A stretch of DNA of 8,238 nt from Bacteroidota bacterium (GCA_024280135.1 JAJRQS010000141.1:1-8238); one strand, 5' to 3'. Shown: positions 1-6,667, counted from the first letter of the stretch. Numbers and translations: made by a program. Notes: generated by a model from the letters alone, not told the origin.

Positions 1-147
1 ATTAGCTTTAAAGCTACCATTATAGACGCCAGATAGGGCAGGATTAATCTCTAATGGAGAAGCATTAAACTGTGAAAATTGAGCGTCTTGCGCCAAAAGT
101 GCATTTAACGTAAGTGCCAAAAATAAAGTGTAAATGATTCTTTTCAT
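1..147 (-). CDS. PorP/SprF-family type IX secretion membrane protein, N-terminal fragment (cut by window edge)
   Basis: Seen: an open frame of 49 codons starts at the ATG at 147-145 and continues past the left edge. It opens with a Sec signal peptide (MKRIIYTLFLALTLNALLA, residues 1-19), then QDAQFSQF and an ASPLEINPALSG stretch at 29-40. Known: Q-(D)-x-Q-F-S-Q-[FY]-x-A-S-P-L-x-x-N-P-A-[FL]-[ST]-G just after the signal peptide is the hallmark of PorP/SprF proteins, outer-membrane beta-barrels of roughly 300-350 residues that work with the type IX secretion system. SprF is needed for surface delivery of the SprB adhesin in Flavobacterium. Inferred: this protein is the dedicated partner of the giant adhesin encoded just upstream on the same strand (117-nt gap, no terminator between them). 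A consensus -7 box at 190-183 could also give it its own promoter. Only about 15% of the gene is present, so the barrel cannot be checked. Confidence 0.87.
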   Translation of the reverse strand, partial: MKRIIYTLFLALTLNALLAQDAQFSQFNASPLEINPALSGVYNGSFKAN

Positions 148-182
148 AGTGTTAGACTTGCTAGAAGGCAATTCATTCCCTC

Positions 183-190
183 CAAAAGTA
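183..190 (-). promoter_or_regulatory. Candidate Bacteroidota -7 promoter box for the PorP/SprF-like gene
   Basis: The minus strand reads TACTTTTG, an exact match to the Bacteroidota -7 consensus TAnnTTTG. It lies 35 nt before the ATG at 147, giving a predicted leader of about 30 nt. No clear TTG (-33) element is seen at the usual distance. An 8-base motif with two free positions occurs by chance in AT-rich DNA, so support comes mainly from its position in the short gap. Confidence 0.4.
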
Positions 191-264
191 AGAAAATTCG
201 CGGATATATTTAATGTCTTCATCTATTTATTTATTGTTGTGTCAGGGAATAGCACGACTACGGT

Positions 265-3200
265 TTATCTAATTAAGTTAGTTTGTCCCTTAAAGGTCTC
301 TCTGACACCATTGTCAAATAAGACACTAGCAGTCCAGATATAGGTTCCAGAAGGCATCGGTTTTCCCCTAGAAGTACCGTCCCATCCTTGCTTAGGTTGG
401 TTAGTTACCCCTGAAGTACTCTCGAATATCAATCCGCCCCATCTGTCATATACTCTAAAGAAATTGACTTTCGCTTCATTCTTGGTATGGCACGTGAGGA
501 AGTCATTTATCTCATCATTGTTGGGTGTAAAGGCAGTCGGTACCAAGAATTTTTGGTCACGCTCTATCAGTACATCAATAATATCGGTCGCCATACAACC
601 ATTTTCGTCAGTGGCTACGATGCTATACTCTCCGTGATACTTAGGGATGATATTTACTTCATAACAGCCATTGCAAGTTGTTGAGTTGCCAAGTGGATCC
701 ACAACTAATACAATAATATCTCCTTGGGCATTGTCCACATCAATACTAATCTCCGTTGCTTCTGCATAATCTAGTTTTAGGTCTGGACCGGCATCTAATG
801 TAAATGCAGGTGGCTGCGTAATGGATACCGTATCGACAAATAAACAATCATGTTCATCTTTGATATAAATTGGATAGGTGCCAGCTAACATCTCATTGAG
901 CACAGGGTCGGCAGAGAATGAATTGTTATTTAAACTATATTCATAAGCTCCAGTACCACCCGTTGCATTGATGGTGATGCTTGCGGTGTTTTCACCAAAA
1001 CATTTGGGAGTGACTATCTCTGTCAATGCAGAAACTGGACTGGGTTGATTGAGTATGACAGAATCCTCAAGTATGCAATTGTAACCGTCTGTTATCGTAA
1101 CAGTATAGGTCCCATTCGCTGCATTTGAAATACCGCTTGTAATACTTCCATTCGACCATTGATATGAATAAGGACCGACTCCACCCTCTGTATTGATGGT
1201 GGCATGTCCATTACTTTCTCCAAAACAATTAGGGTCTGTTGATTCTAGTTTGCTTATCTTAAATGGTTGAGCTTCTTTAACTTGTATAAAGTTACTTCCA
1301 GTACATCCGAGAGCATTTGTTGCCGTTACATAATATAAGTCTCCACCCAAATCTGTCACTTCATTTGTGGTAGCGTGGTGGGCGTTGGCTCCCCATTGAA
1401 GGTTGTATGGTCCGGCATTTCCAGTAATGGAAAGTACTTCAACTTTACCGTCATTATTACCTGCACAGGTCACAGGTGTTGCTGCTAATTCTATCTGAAT
1501 AGGGTCTGGTTGCGTAACCAATATGCTCTGAACGCCCTTACATCCATTAGTTCCTGTAACAGTCACATAGTACGATCTATCTCCAGTCAGGTTTTCTATG
1601 GTATTGTCTGTATCGGATTGCCCTAACCATTGGTAGGTGTAATCTGTTAGATTGCTGCTACTACCACCCGTAATACTTGTTACCGTAACACTAGCATTAC
1701 TTCCTTCATGACAAGTTGGCTCCGTAAAGTCTAAGGTAGGGACAATTTCCTCGTATTCTGTAATGGAAAGAGTAGTTGATTTTTGGCATCCACTATTATC
1801 GGTTACGGTCACGGAATAATTGCCTGGCGCTAAGTGATTAGCAATTGCGTTATTTTGATTGTCACTCCATTGGTAATTGTATGGAGTAAAACCACCAGTT
1901 GCGATGGCGATGGCTTTGCCATTTTTGGTATAGGCACAAGCTTTAATTGTTTGGTTAGCCGATAGGGATAATGCTGTATTGGGTTGTGTTAAGGAAACTG
2001 TATTAGTGGTGGTACATAGGTTTACATCCGTAATAGTTACCGTGTATATGCCACTTGTTTTATTGGATAGGGTTTGAGTCGTTTCGCCTGTATTCCAAAG
2101 ATATGTATAGGGACCATTTCCACCGCTAGCTTTAACAGTAGTACTTCCATCTGAAGCCCCAAAGCAAGATATGTTTTGAGTGTTTTCAAAGATACTGGTT
2201 AATTCTGTTGGTTCCGAAATGGTTACATTTTGCGCAAGCGAACATCCATCTCCGTCTGTTATATTTAGAGTGTAAACTCCGCTATTTAAGTTGCTGATAG
2301 TCTGAGTATTCTGCATGGGTGTTGTAAGCCAATTATAAGTAACTGGCGCAGTAGCCCCTCCAGTAACATTAGCTGTGGCAGATCCATTATTTGCCCCGAA
2401 GCAAGTGATGTCTGTTGTGGAAATATCAATACCTAAATTCTTTATAGGATCCAATATAAAAACTAATGTGTCCGTACAACCCGCATCATCAGCAGTGATG
2501 ACAAAGTGATTTCCTGTGGATAGATTGGTGAAACTGCCAGTGGTATTGGCAATATCTCCATCTAAAGTAAATTGAATGGTTGGCGTGCCGTTTGTCGCTG
2601 TTACGAGTATCTCGCCGTCATCGATGCCTTGGCAGGCTGGAGCTTTCGTTATGGTATATCCACTCGTCAATAGACAATCCGTAATTTTGAGCTGGATATT
2701 AGCGTCACTTCCATCGCATCCTCCTGCGGATAAAGCTTTGACTGAGAAACTAATTTCATCACCTAAAACATATCCATCAAGGGTTTGAGACAGTGCTCCA
2801 TTAGGCGTAATCCAGTTGGTGTTATTTACTTTGACCAGATAGCCACTCGCATTATCAACTGGCTCCCAAGTAAATACAATCTTTCCATCTTCCGTAGTTG
2901 GTTCGTGGATAACAGGAGGTGATAAAGCTTCAATAATTGTAATAGAAATTGTATCTGAATAAGCACAATTGTAATTATCATACACTTCCACAATAAATTC
3001 ACTAGATTTTGTAGGCGTAACCGAAGGAGTAGGGCAATCCGTACAGGAAAGTCCGTTACCCGTCCAGTGATATCCAATACTGACATCATTCTTAAAAGAA
3101 ATCCCCCAGTCAATAAATTCTGTAGAGCCTGTATTATTTGCTGTAATATTGATTTTCCAATCCCCATTGATGCTAGCGGCTTGTAATTTTGACCAATCCT

Positions 3201-5196
3201 CTTTAGGTTTATAGCTTGCGCTGAAAGGAGCAGTGGCGGAAGATAGGGCTTGAGTAGCATTAGGTTCAAAACGGATGTTTTGTTTTGTGCTTAGGTTGAT
3301 GCCTGTACCCAAAACTATTTTTTTGCCGTCAGGCGATTGGATAGAGACATCATAGCTAGTCGCTTGGGTAGGATTTAGCGTAAACTCTATCGCCTCAATT
3401 CTATAATTGACACTCCCTATTTTTCCAGGCTTTACATTGGTGACCGTTAAATTGTCCTGAAATGTACCCGTAAATGCCTTGTCGATTACATTTTTATAGC
3501 CCAATACATCTATTTGGCTCTTATCAAAGCTTGCATCATATGTAATGCTTTGGCCTGGACAAATTGCGGTATCCCTTAACTCCATCTTGAAGTCACCACA
3601 ATCGTAGCATAATGGTGATGTAGGAGGTAGGACATTGACGGCAAATTGAGTATCGACTTTACAGCCAAAATCATTCGTCACTTCTAATTGAAAATACTTC
3701 TTTCCAGCGGTATTAGAACGGATGTTAATATTGTCTCCATTATTAGAGGTAACTAATGTATTATCAGTCCATTGTATGTCTTCTATTGAAGGAGTATATG
3801 TTTCTCCTTCAGGATATAAACTTTCGTCAAATTCCAATCCCCACGCAAAAATAAACCCATTATCACTAGCCCAAGAATCTATCACATCTAGCTTCCAATT
3901 CCCATTTAGAGGGCAGCCTTCTAATTGGCTAAACGGTTCTGTGGGTTGATATACCCCAGCCGGTAAAGTACTGGGTAAATGTTGGTTGATGTATTCAATC
4001 CAGTTTGGATTTGAGGCATTAGATTTCCATTCGTATTTGTATCCAATACCAGGGACAGGACTAGCTAAACCTTCATCTAGCTCATTAGGTTCTCCTAAGA
4101 AAACTTCTCCACCTGTATTTCCGGGATGATGCACCAATACTGCCTTTTGACCATTTGGGCATTCTATGGAAATTTCAATATCTCTTAGCCAAGAATGCTC
4201 CATGTTGACAAATATGTTCTTTAGATCATTTTCATTTTGAAGCGTTTGACCCGGATTAAATTCATTGTAGAATATATTGGACACATAGGAAGCTCCTGTT
4301 CCATCTGGTAATGCCAATGAATCAGAAAGTGATTTCACCATACTAAAGGCGCTACCGGGTTGTGTTATTTGAATATCTCCTTCTCCTTCATTTGCGGAAG
4401 CAGAAAGATTTAAAGTTTGGTTAGCGCATAGATCAGGTATAAGGTTAGACACTGTTGAGAATGTTGGTTTTTCTGCTACGCGCATATTTAGATCGATACT
4501 GTTGGTGCTTTCGCAGCCGTATTGATCGGTGACAGTTAATGATACACTGTTTCCTCCTCCTTCCGGAAAATCATAGCTAACTTGTTGACCTTGAAGCGTA
4601 ACGCCATTCCCAAAACTCCAAGTAAACGTACTGTTATTTATGGATTGGTGGTAGTTTTGGTCGTTATTAGGAAATAAAGCTGTTGCATTTAATGCTACTT
4701 CAGTGCCTACACAGATATCAATATGATTGTTAATGACTGCTGGAGTAGAATTAGTTAATTGAGCTTTTATCTCTTGACAATTAGGAGAGCAACTAATATC
4801 TGCCTTCCATCCATCTGCTTCTTGGTAAGCATTGGAGACAAATACAGTTGTCAAACAGCCCGTTTGTTTAGTTGCTTGAATGATGAATTCGTCATTTTGA
4901 AAATTATTAGAGCAGGCAATTAATGGCTCGTTAGTGGAAGTACCATCATAAAAGCAAAGAATATCACCAGGTCTGAAATCTGCTTCTGTAAAACTTAGCC
5001 GAATATTACCTCCTTGAGTGCCTGGGCAAATAGTGAAGGTTAAATCTTCATTGGCGCCGTATCCACCGCTTTCCATGCCAGAATCAGTAAAGGTTCCGGA
5101 ACAAGTGTTAATTGACCCATTTGAAATAGGAATAATCTGTGCTGAAGCAGCGACAGACCAGATAAGTATAAGACTTACAAAATACAGTTTTCTCAT
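265..5196 (-). CDS. Giant secreted adhesin: CUB, PKD, two P-domains, FN3, eight SprB-like repeats and T9SS type B C-terminal domain
   Basis: The product is a 1643-residue cell-surface protein, probably an adhesin or gliding-type filament. Sec signal peptide 1-19 (MRKLYFVSLILIWSVAASA). CUB-like domain about 32-136 (GDILCFYDGTST, a late GW, paired Cys). PKD-like about 143-242 (TFTWSFGNG, LTVTDQYGCES). First P-domain-like module about 300-456 (HSWLRDIEISI; GNWKLDVIDSWASDNG). Second P-domain-like module about 575-702 (YDVSIQSPDGKKIVL; NGDWKINI). Ig/PKD-like about 705-758, FN3-like about 760-841. Eight SprB-like repeats 846-1464, Ig-like spacer 1465-1549. Type B sorting domain 1550-1643 (VPTAFTPNNDEIND, YDRWGGLIFES, WDGTSRGKPMPSGTY, terminal LIR). 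Known: such C-terminal domains direct T9SS export and P-domains often accompany secreted hydrolases, but no catalytic domain is visible here. The start at 5196 is chosen because the signal peptide begins there; the frame stays open to a GTG at 5274. The PorP/SprF-like gene follows. Ligand unknown. Confidence 0.93.
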   Translation of the reverse strand: MRKLYFVSLILIWSVAASAQIIPISNGSINTCSGTFTDSGMESGGYGANEDLTFTICPGTQGGNIRLSFTEADFRPGDILCFYDGTSTNEPLIACSNNFQNDEFIIQATKQTGCLTTVFVSNAYQEADGWKADISCSPNCQEIKAQLTNSTPAVINNHIDICVGTEVALNATALFPNNDQNYHQSINNSTFTWSFGNGVTLQGQQVSYDFPEGGGNSVSLTVTDQYGCESTNSIDLNMRVAEKPTFSTVSNLIPDLCANQTLNLSASANEGEGDIQITQPGSAFSMVKSLSDSLALPDGTGASYVSNIFYNEFNPGQTLQNENDLKNIFVNMEHSWLRDIEISIECPNGQKAVLVHHPGNTGGEVFLGEPNELDEGLASPVPGIGYKYEWKSNASNPNWIEYINQHLPSTLPAGVYQPTEPFSQLEGCPLNGNWKLDVIDSWASDNGFIFAWGLEFDESLYPEGETYTPSIEDIQWTDNTLVTSNNGDNINIRSNTAGKKYFQLEVTNDFGCKVDTQFAVNVLPPTSPLCYDCGDFKMELRDTAICPGQSITYDASFDKSQIDVLGYKNVIDKAFTGTFQDNLTVTNVKPGKIGSVNYRIEAIEFTLNPTQATSYDVSIQSPDGKKIVLGTGINLSTKQNIRFEPNATQALSSATAPFSASYKPKEDWSKLQAASINGDWKINITANNTGSTEFIDWGISFKNDVSIGYHWTGNGLSCTDCPTPSVTPTKSSEFIVEVYDNYNCAYSDTISITIIEALSPPVIHEPTTEDGKIVFTWEPVDNASGYLVKVNNTNWITPNGALSQTLDGYVLGDEISFSVKALSAGGCDGSDANIQLKITDCLLTSGYTITKAPACQGIDDGEILVTATNGTPTIQFTLDGDIANTTGSFTNLSTGNHFVITADDAGCTDTLVFILDPIKNLGIDISTTDITCFGANNGSATANVTGGATAPVTYNWLTTPMQNTQTISNLNSGVYTLNITDGDGCSLAQNVTISEPTELTSIFENTQNISCFGASDGSTTVKASGGNGPYTYLWNTGETTQTLSNKTSGIYTVTITDVNLCTTTNTVSLTQPNTALSLSANQTIKACAYTKNGKAIAIATGGFTPYNYQWSDNQNNAIANHLAPGNYSVTVTDNSGCQKSTTLSITEYEEIVPTLDFTEPTCHEGSNASVTVTSITGGSSSNLTDYTYQWLGQSDTDNTIENLTGDRSYYVTVTGTNGCKGVQSILVTQPDPIQIELAATPVTCAGNNDGKVEVLSITGNAGPYNLQWGANAHHATTNEVTDLGGDLYYVTATNALGCTGSNFIQVKEAQPFKISKLESTDPNCFGESNGHATINTEGGVGPYSYQWSNGSITSGISNAANGTYTVTITDGYNCILEDSVILNQPSPVSALTEIVTPKCFGENTASITINATGGTGAYEYSLNNNSFSADPVLNEMLAGTYPIYIKDEHDCLFVDTVSITQPPAFTLDAGPDLKLDYAEATEISIDVDNAQGDIIVLVVDPLGNSTTCNGCYEVNIIPKYHGEYSIVATDENGCMATDIIDVLIERDQKFLVPTAFTPNNDEINDFLTCHTKNEAKVNFFRVYDRWGGLIFESTSGVTNQPKQGWDGTSRGKPMPSGTYIWTASVLFDNGVRETFKGQTNLIR
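268..549 (-). other. Type B T9SS C-terminal sorting domain (CHU_C / gliding-motility-associated type)
   Basis: Residues 1550-1643 of the adhesin carry the full set of marks of the type B C-terminal domain: VPTAFTPNNDEIND at the start, YDRWGGLIFES in the middle, GWDGTSRGKPMPSGTY and a basic LIR end. In Flavobacterium, type B domains are generally linked to SprB-like cargo that depends on a neighbouring PorP/SprF protein, which matches the gene order here. The domain is intact and ends exactly at the stop codon at 267-265. Confidence 0.92.
805..2661 (-). repeat. Eight tandem SprB-like protein repeats (75-82 residues each)
   Basis: Within the adhesin (residues 846-1464) a unit recurs eight times. 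The consensus is a strand, then C-F-G-x-x-x-G, about seven residues, G-G-x-x-P-Y-x-Y-x-W, then L-x-x-G-x-Y-x-V-T-[IV]-T-D-x-x-G-C and I-x-[QE]-P. Approximate units on DNA, first to eighth: 2661-2446, 2436-2206, 2205-1975, 1974-1744, 1743-1501, 1500-1264, 1263-1036, 1035-805. The first-to-first Cys period is 77, 79, 76, 75, 82, 80 and 75 residues. Units 3 and 7 are closest to consensus; unit 1 lacks C-F-G and the GG/Y-x-W core, and unit 8 lacks the Trp. Repeats are diverged at DNA level, so recent duplication is unlikely. Known: this matches the SprB repeat family of gliding-motility adhesins. Confidence 0.88.
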
Positions 5197-5228
5197 AGCG
5201 TTAAATTTATACGCTAGGCTCGAAAGCC
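5196..5228 (-). promoter_or_regulatory. Two adjacent hairpins abutting the adhesin start codon
   Basis: Read on the minus strand, the leader folds as GGCT-TTCG-AGCC (5228-5217), directly followed by TAGCGT-(9 nt)-ACGCTA (5216-5196), whose last A is the first base of the ATG. The stems are 4 and 6 bp, with no spacer between them. A third option, an 8-bp pairing of CTCGAAAG (5261-5254) with CTTTCGAG (5226-5219), would exclude the first hairpin. The layout could limit ribosome access, but regulation is inferred only. Confidence 0.35.
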
Positions 5229-5274
5229 CAAAGTTGATTTTTGTTCTGTATCCCTTTCGAGGAGGTACAAGCAC

Positions 5275-5551
5275 ATTTATTTTACAGGTATTTGTGTAAG
5301 TTGAGGTTGTGTTCTGGTAGAGATAGCGTTGTTCGTAGAATGAAAAGACAATATTAATGCCAAGGAATAGATAGCGTACTGTAGCCTTTCAATATATTAA
5401 ACGACTATGTTTTGCTGCTTGATACTAGGAAGTTAATGTATAAGGAAAAGTTATATTGTGTAAAAGAGATTTTTGAAAAACTAACTTTTTAGAGTGATGC
5501 TTGTCATTCAATGAGGTTTTAATTGTCATTGTTTTGGCTAGATTTTGTATT
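5275..5551. other. Gene-free stretch upstream of the adhesin
   Basis: No protein-coding gene, tRNA or rRNA is recognised here. The DNA is AT-rich with short open frames only; the longest ATG frame noticed on the plus strand is 18 codons (5436-5492) and has no supporting signal. No exact TAnnTTTG box for the adhesin gene was found between 5197 and 5551 on the minus strand; one-mismatch candidates are CAACTTTG (5238-5231) and TAAATGTG (5279-5272). The adhesin promoter is therefore not assigned. Confidence 0.6.
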
Positions 5552-5559
5552 TACCTTTG
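5552..5559 (+). promoter_or_regulatory. Candidate Bacteroidota -7 promoter box for a small RNA
   Basis: TACCTTTG exactly fits TAnnTTTG, with TTTTG at 5532-5536 as a possible -33 element (15-nt gap, slightly shorter than usual). The same TACCTTTG octamer occurs at 6554-6561 before the nucleotide-sugar operon. Transcription would begin near 5564-5567 and runs into no protein gene, only into the terminator at 5632-5670. Confidence 0.5.
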
Positions 5560-5564
5560 TGCTA

Positions 5565-5670
5565 TAGGAAAGAGGAAACAAATTTAGTCATTTGGTTTAT
5601 CTTTTTTGTAGACTGTTCGATTTTTTGGGTTGGGTTAGCTTCAATGGAGGCTAACCCTTCTTTTTTTATT
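5565..5670 (+). ncRNA. Candidate small RNA (orphan promoter-to-terminator unit)
   Basis: A predicted transcript of about 105 nt lies between an exact -7 box (5552-5559) and a strong intrinsic terminator (5632-5670) on the plus strand. No plus-strand protein gene lies upstream that the terminator could serve: the adhesin and lipoprotein genes are both on the minus strand. The body before the terminator hairpin is about 65 nt, rich in A and T, with no ATG frame of useful length, so a peptide is unlikely. It has no match by eye to SRP RNA, tmRNA, 6S or RNase P. The 5' end is approximate and function is unknown. The alternative is that the terminator only insulates the lipoprotein gene from antisense read-through. 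Confidence 0.42.
5632..5670 (+). terminator. Rho-independent terminator, plus strand
   Basis: GGGTTAGCTTC (5632-5642), loop AATG (5643-5646) and GAGGCTAACCC (5647-5657) form an 11-bp stem with one G-T pair, followed at once by TTCTTTTTTTATT. The T-tract is only on the plus-strand 3' side; read on the minus strand the hairpin is followed by AACCCAAAAAA, so it does not end the minus-strand lipoprotein transcript efficiently. Confidence 0.8.
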
Positions 5671-5754
5671 TGATCTATCTTCATAGATAGCTATTTCTGA
5701 CCCCAACCTCGATAGTGGGCGAGTTAAAATTAAAATAGGTTGAGTTGGAAATTT

Positions 5755-6417
5755 TTATTCTATACGGTCTAGATGAAATACATTGTCATCTGTAATAAAT
5801 CCAATGATGCCTTTTTCTTTTGTATAAAAAACTTGCTTCCCATCAAATGAGTCTGTCTCATAGACCTCTTGAAATTCGATTCCATTTAAGTTTTTAATTC
5901 CGATGGGTGTTAGAGGAAATTGAATGTTAAATTCTTTTTCTTCGTGAGTATCTGTGAATCTCACATCAGTGACTATTTCTCCACGACCAATAGAGCCGAC
6001 TCCCATTACGTCAATGGTGAGTTGGTCAAAAAATAGTTCTTTTTCTGGTCGCAAGATATTTGTGGATAATAATAAGCTCATGGAGAAATCGGGTGCTTTG
6101 GAGAAAAAGACAATATTTTTGGTTTCTCCTTCAAAATAATCATACGAGGACTGCCCGTCAAATTTGACTTCTGTACAATTTTTATAGACAGCAATTTTAT
6201 TGATCTCAGATTGGACACCATTTTGCGAAGTAAAAACAAGTTCTTTTCCTGTATTATCTTTAAATACTAACTTTGGATTGGCTTTATATGGAAAGAAGCG
6301 CAAACTTTTTTCCGTAAGGGGCTTGTTGCCTATTTTGGAATCTGGCGGACATTCTTTTCGGCAAGACGCAGAGGATAAAAGGCTAATGATGGTGAAAATA
6401 AAGAGTATGTCTTTCAT
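5755..6417 (-). CDS. Putative lipoprotein of unknown function (220 residues)
   Basis: Seen: an N-terminal signal of Lys, a hydrophobic run and LLSSASC with Cys19, fitting a relaxed Bacteroidota lipobox (Ser rather than Leu at -3), so the mature protein is probably lipid-anchored. The rest is predicted beta-rich and soluble, with no further membrane segment, and carries further Cys at 23 and 81. The end has FYTKEKGIIGF (197-207) followed by HLDRIE, a tail resembling those of many uncharacterised Bacteroidota lipoproteins. The start at 6417 is preferred because the signal peptide begins there; the frame extends upstream to 6495, but that would put 26 residues before the signal and would start ahead of the promoter box at 6470-6463. 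It stands alone: the adhesin start is more than 550 nt downstream and the nucleotide-sugar operon is divergent. I do not recognise the family and assign no function. Confidence 0.8.
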   Translation of the reverse strand: MKDILFIFTIISLLSSASCRKECPPDSKIGNKPLTEKSLRFFPYKANPKLVFKDNTGKELVFTSQNGVQSEINKIAVYKNCTEVKFDGQSSYDYFEGETKNIVFFSKAPDFSMSLLLSTNILRPEKELFFDQLTIDVMGVGSIGRGEIVTDVRFTDTHEEKEFNIQFPLTPIGIKNLNGIEFQEVYETDSFDGKQVFYTKEKGIIGFITDDNVFHLDRIE

Positions 6418-6462
6418 CTGAGTTGAGTTTAGTTGATACAAAAATGCTTGTACGAGACAATG

Positions 6463-6470
6463 CAAATATA
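6463..6470 (-). promoter_or_regulatory. Candidate -7 promoter box for the lipoprotein gene
   Basis: The minus strand reads TATATTTG, an exact TAnnTTTG match, 45 nt before the ATG at 6417. It predicts a start near 6457 and a leader of about 40 nt. It lies inside the longer open frame reaching 6495, which argues for the downstream start. No clear -33 TTG is seen. Confidence 0.5.
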
Positions 6471-6553
6471 ACGAAACATTGCTTAAAATTTGCATCTAAT
6501 ACAATGTTAATCAAGTGAGTAGGAAGAAATAAGCATCTTTTTTTCTTTTCCGC

Positions 6554-6561
6554 TACCTTTG
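6554..6561 (+). promoter_or_regulatory. Candidate -7 promoter box for the nucleotide-sugar operon
   Basis: TACCTTTG followed by CA matches TAnnTTTG exactly and has the TACCTTTGCA form common before Bacteroidota genes. A long T-rich run precedes it; no clear -33 TTG is seen. Transcription would begin near 6567, leaving a leader of about 115 nt before the ATG at 6684. It is divergent from the box at 6470-6463. Confidence 0.55.
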
Positions 6562-6633
6562 CATCGGCTTTTTATGATTTGACGTTTAATCGAGCAACTT
6601 TTTACCGCTCACTTGCGTAAAATTTAAGGATAA

Positions 6634-6667
6634 GCGAAAACGTTCGCCCCCCATTTTTTTTTGCGAA
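6634..6667 (+). promoter_or_regulatory. Structured leader with terminator-like hairpin and alternative pairing
   Basis: GCGAA (6634-6638), loop AACG and TTCGC (6643-6647) form a 5-bp hairpin followed by five C, one A and nine T (6654-6662). A second GCGAA at 6663-6667 can pair with the same TTCGC, giving a mutually exclusive fold that spans the T run. The arrangement resembles an attenuator but the stem is short and the T run is not adjacent to it, so this is only a candidate. Confidence 0.3.

Noticed and set aside
144..176. Ten-codon minus-strand frame whose TGA overlaps the PorP/SprF-like ATG, preceded by GGAGGG
   Set aside because: The GGAGGG is one base from the ATG, too close to act as a Shine-Dalgarno, and it abuts the -7 box, so it may not be transcribed with a leader. 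Probably chance.
805..2661. CRISPR array or recent DNA tandem repeat
   Set aside because: The periodicity is at protein level with a 75-82 residue unit; the DNA copies are diverged and there are no short identical repeats with spacers.
2826..3269. 147-codon open frame on the minus strand inside the adhesin
   Set aside because: It is another frame of the adhesin's second P-domain region, Leu-rich with no domain or start signals; a shadow frame.
5197..5274. In-frame upstream extension of the adhesin to a GTG at 5274
   Set aside because: It would put 26 residues before a typical signal peptide starting at the ATG at 5196. The longer start would spoil the N-terminal export signal.
5436..5492. 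18-codon plus-strand frame in the intergenic gap
   Set aside because: The length is as expected by chance; no -7 box or ribosome-binding signal precedes it.
5565..5670. Identity of the candidate small RNA as SRP RNA, 6S or tmRNA
   Set aside because: No SRP GGAA-tetraloop core, no tRNA-like ends or tag frame, and the unit is too short for 6S or tmRNA.
5675..5690. Six-bp inverted repeat CTATCT-TCAT-AGATAG
   Set aside because: The stem is A/T-rich and no T-tract follows on either strand, so it is not supported as a terminator.
6418..6495. In-frame upstream extension of the lipoprotein to an ATG at 6495
   Set aside because: It would add 26 residues before the lipoprotein signal and would begin upstream of the likely -7 box at 6470-6463.
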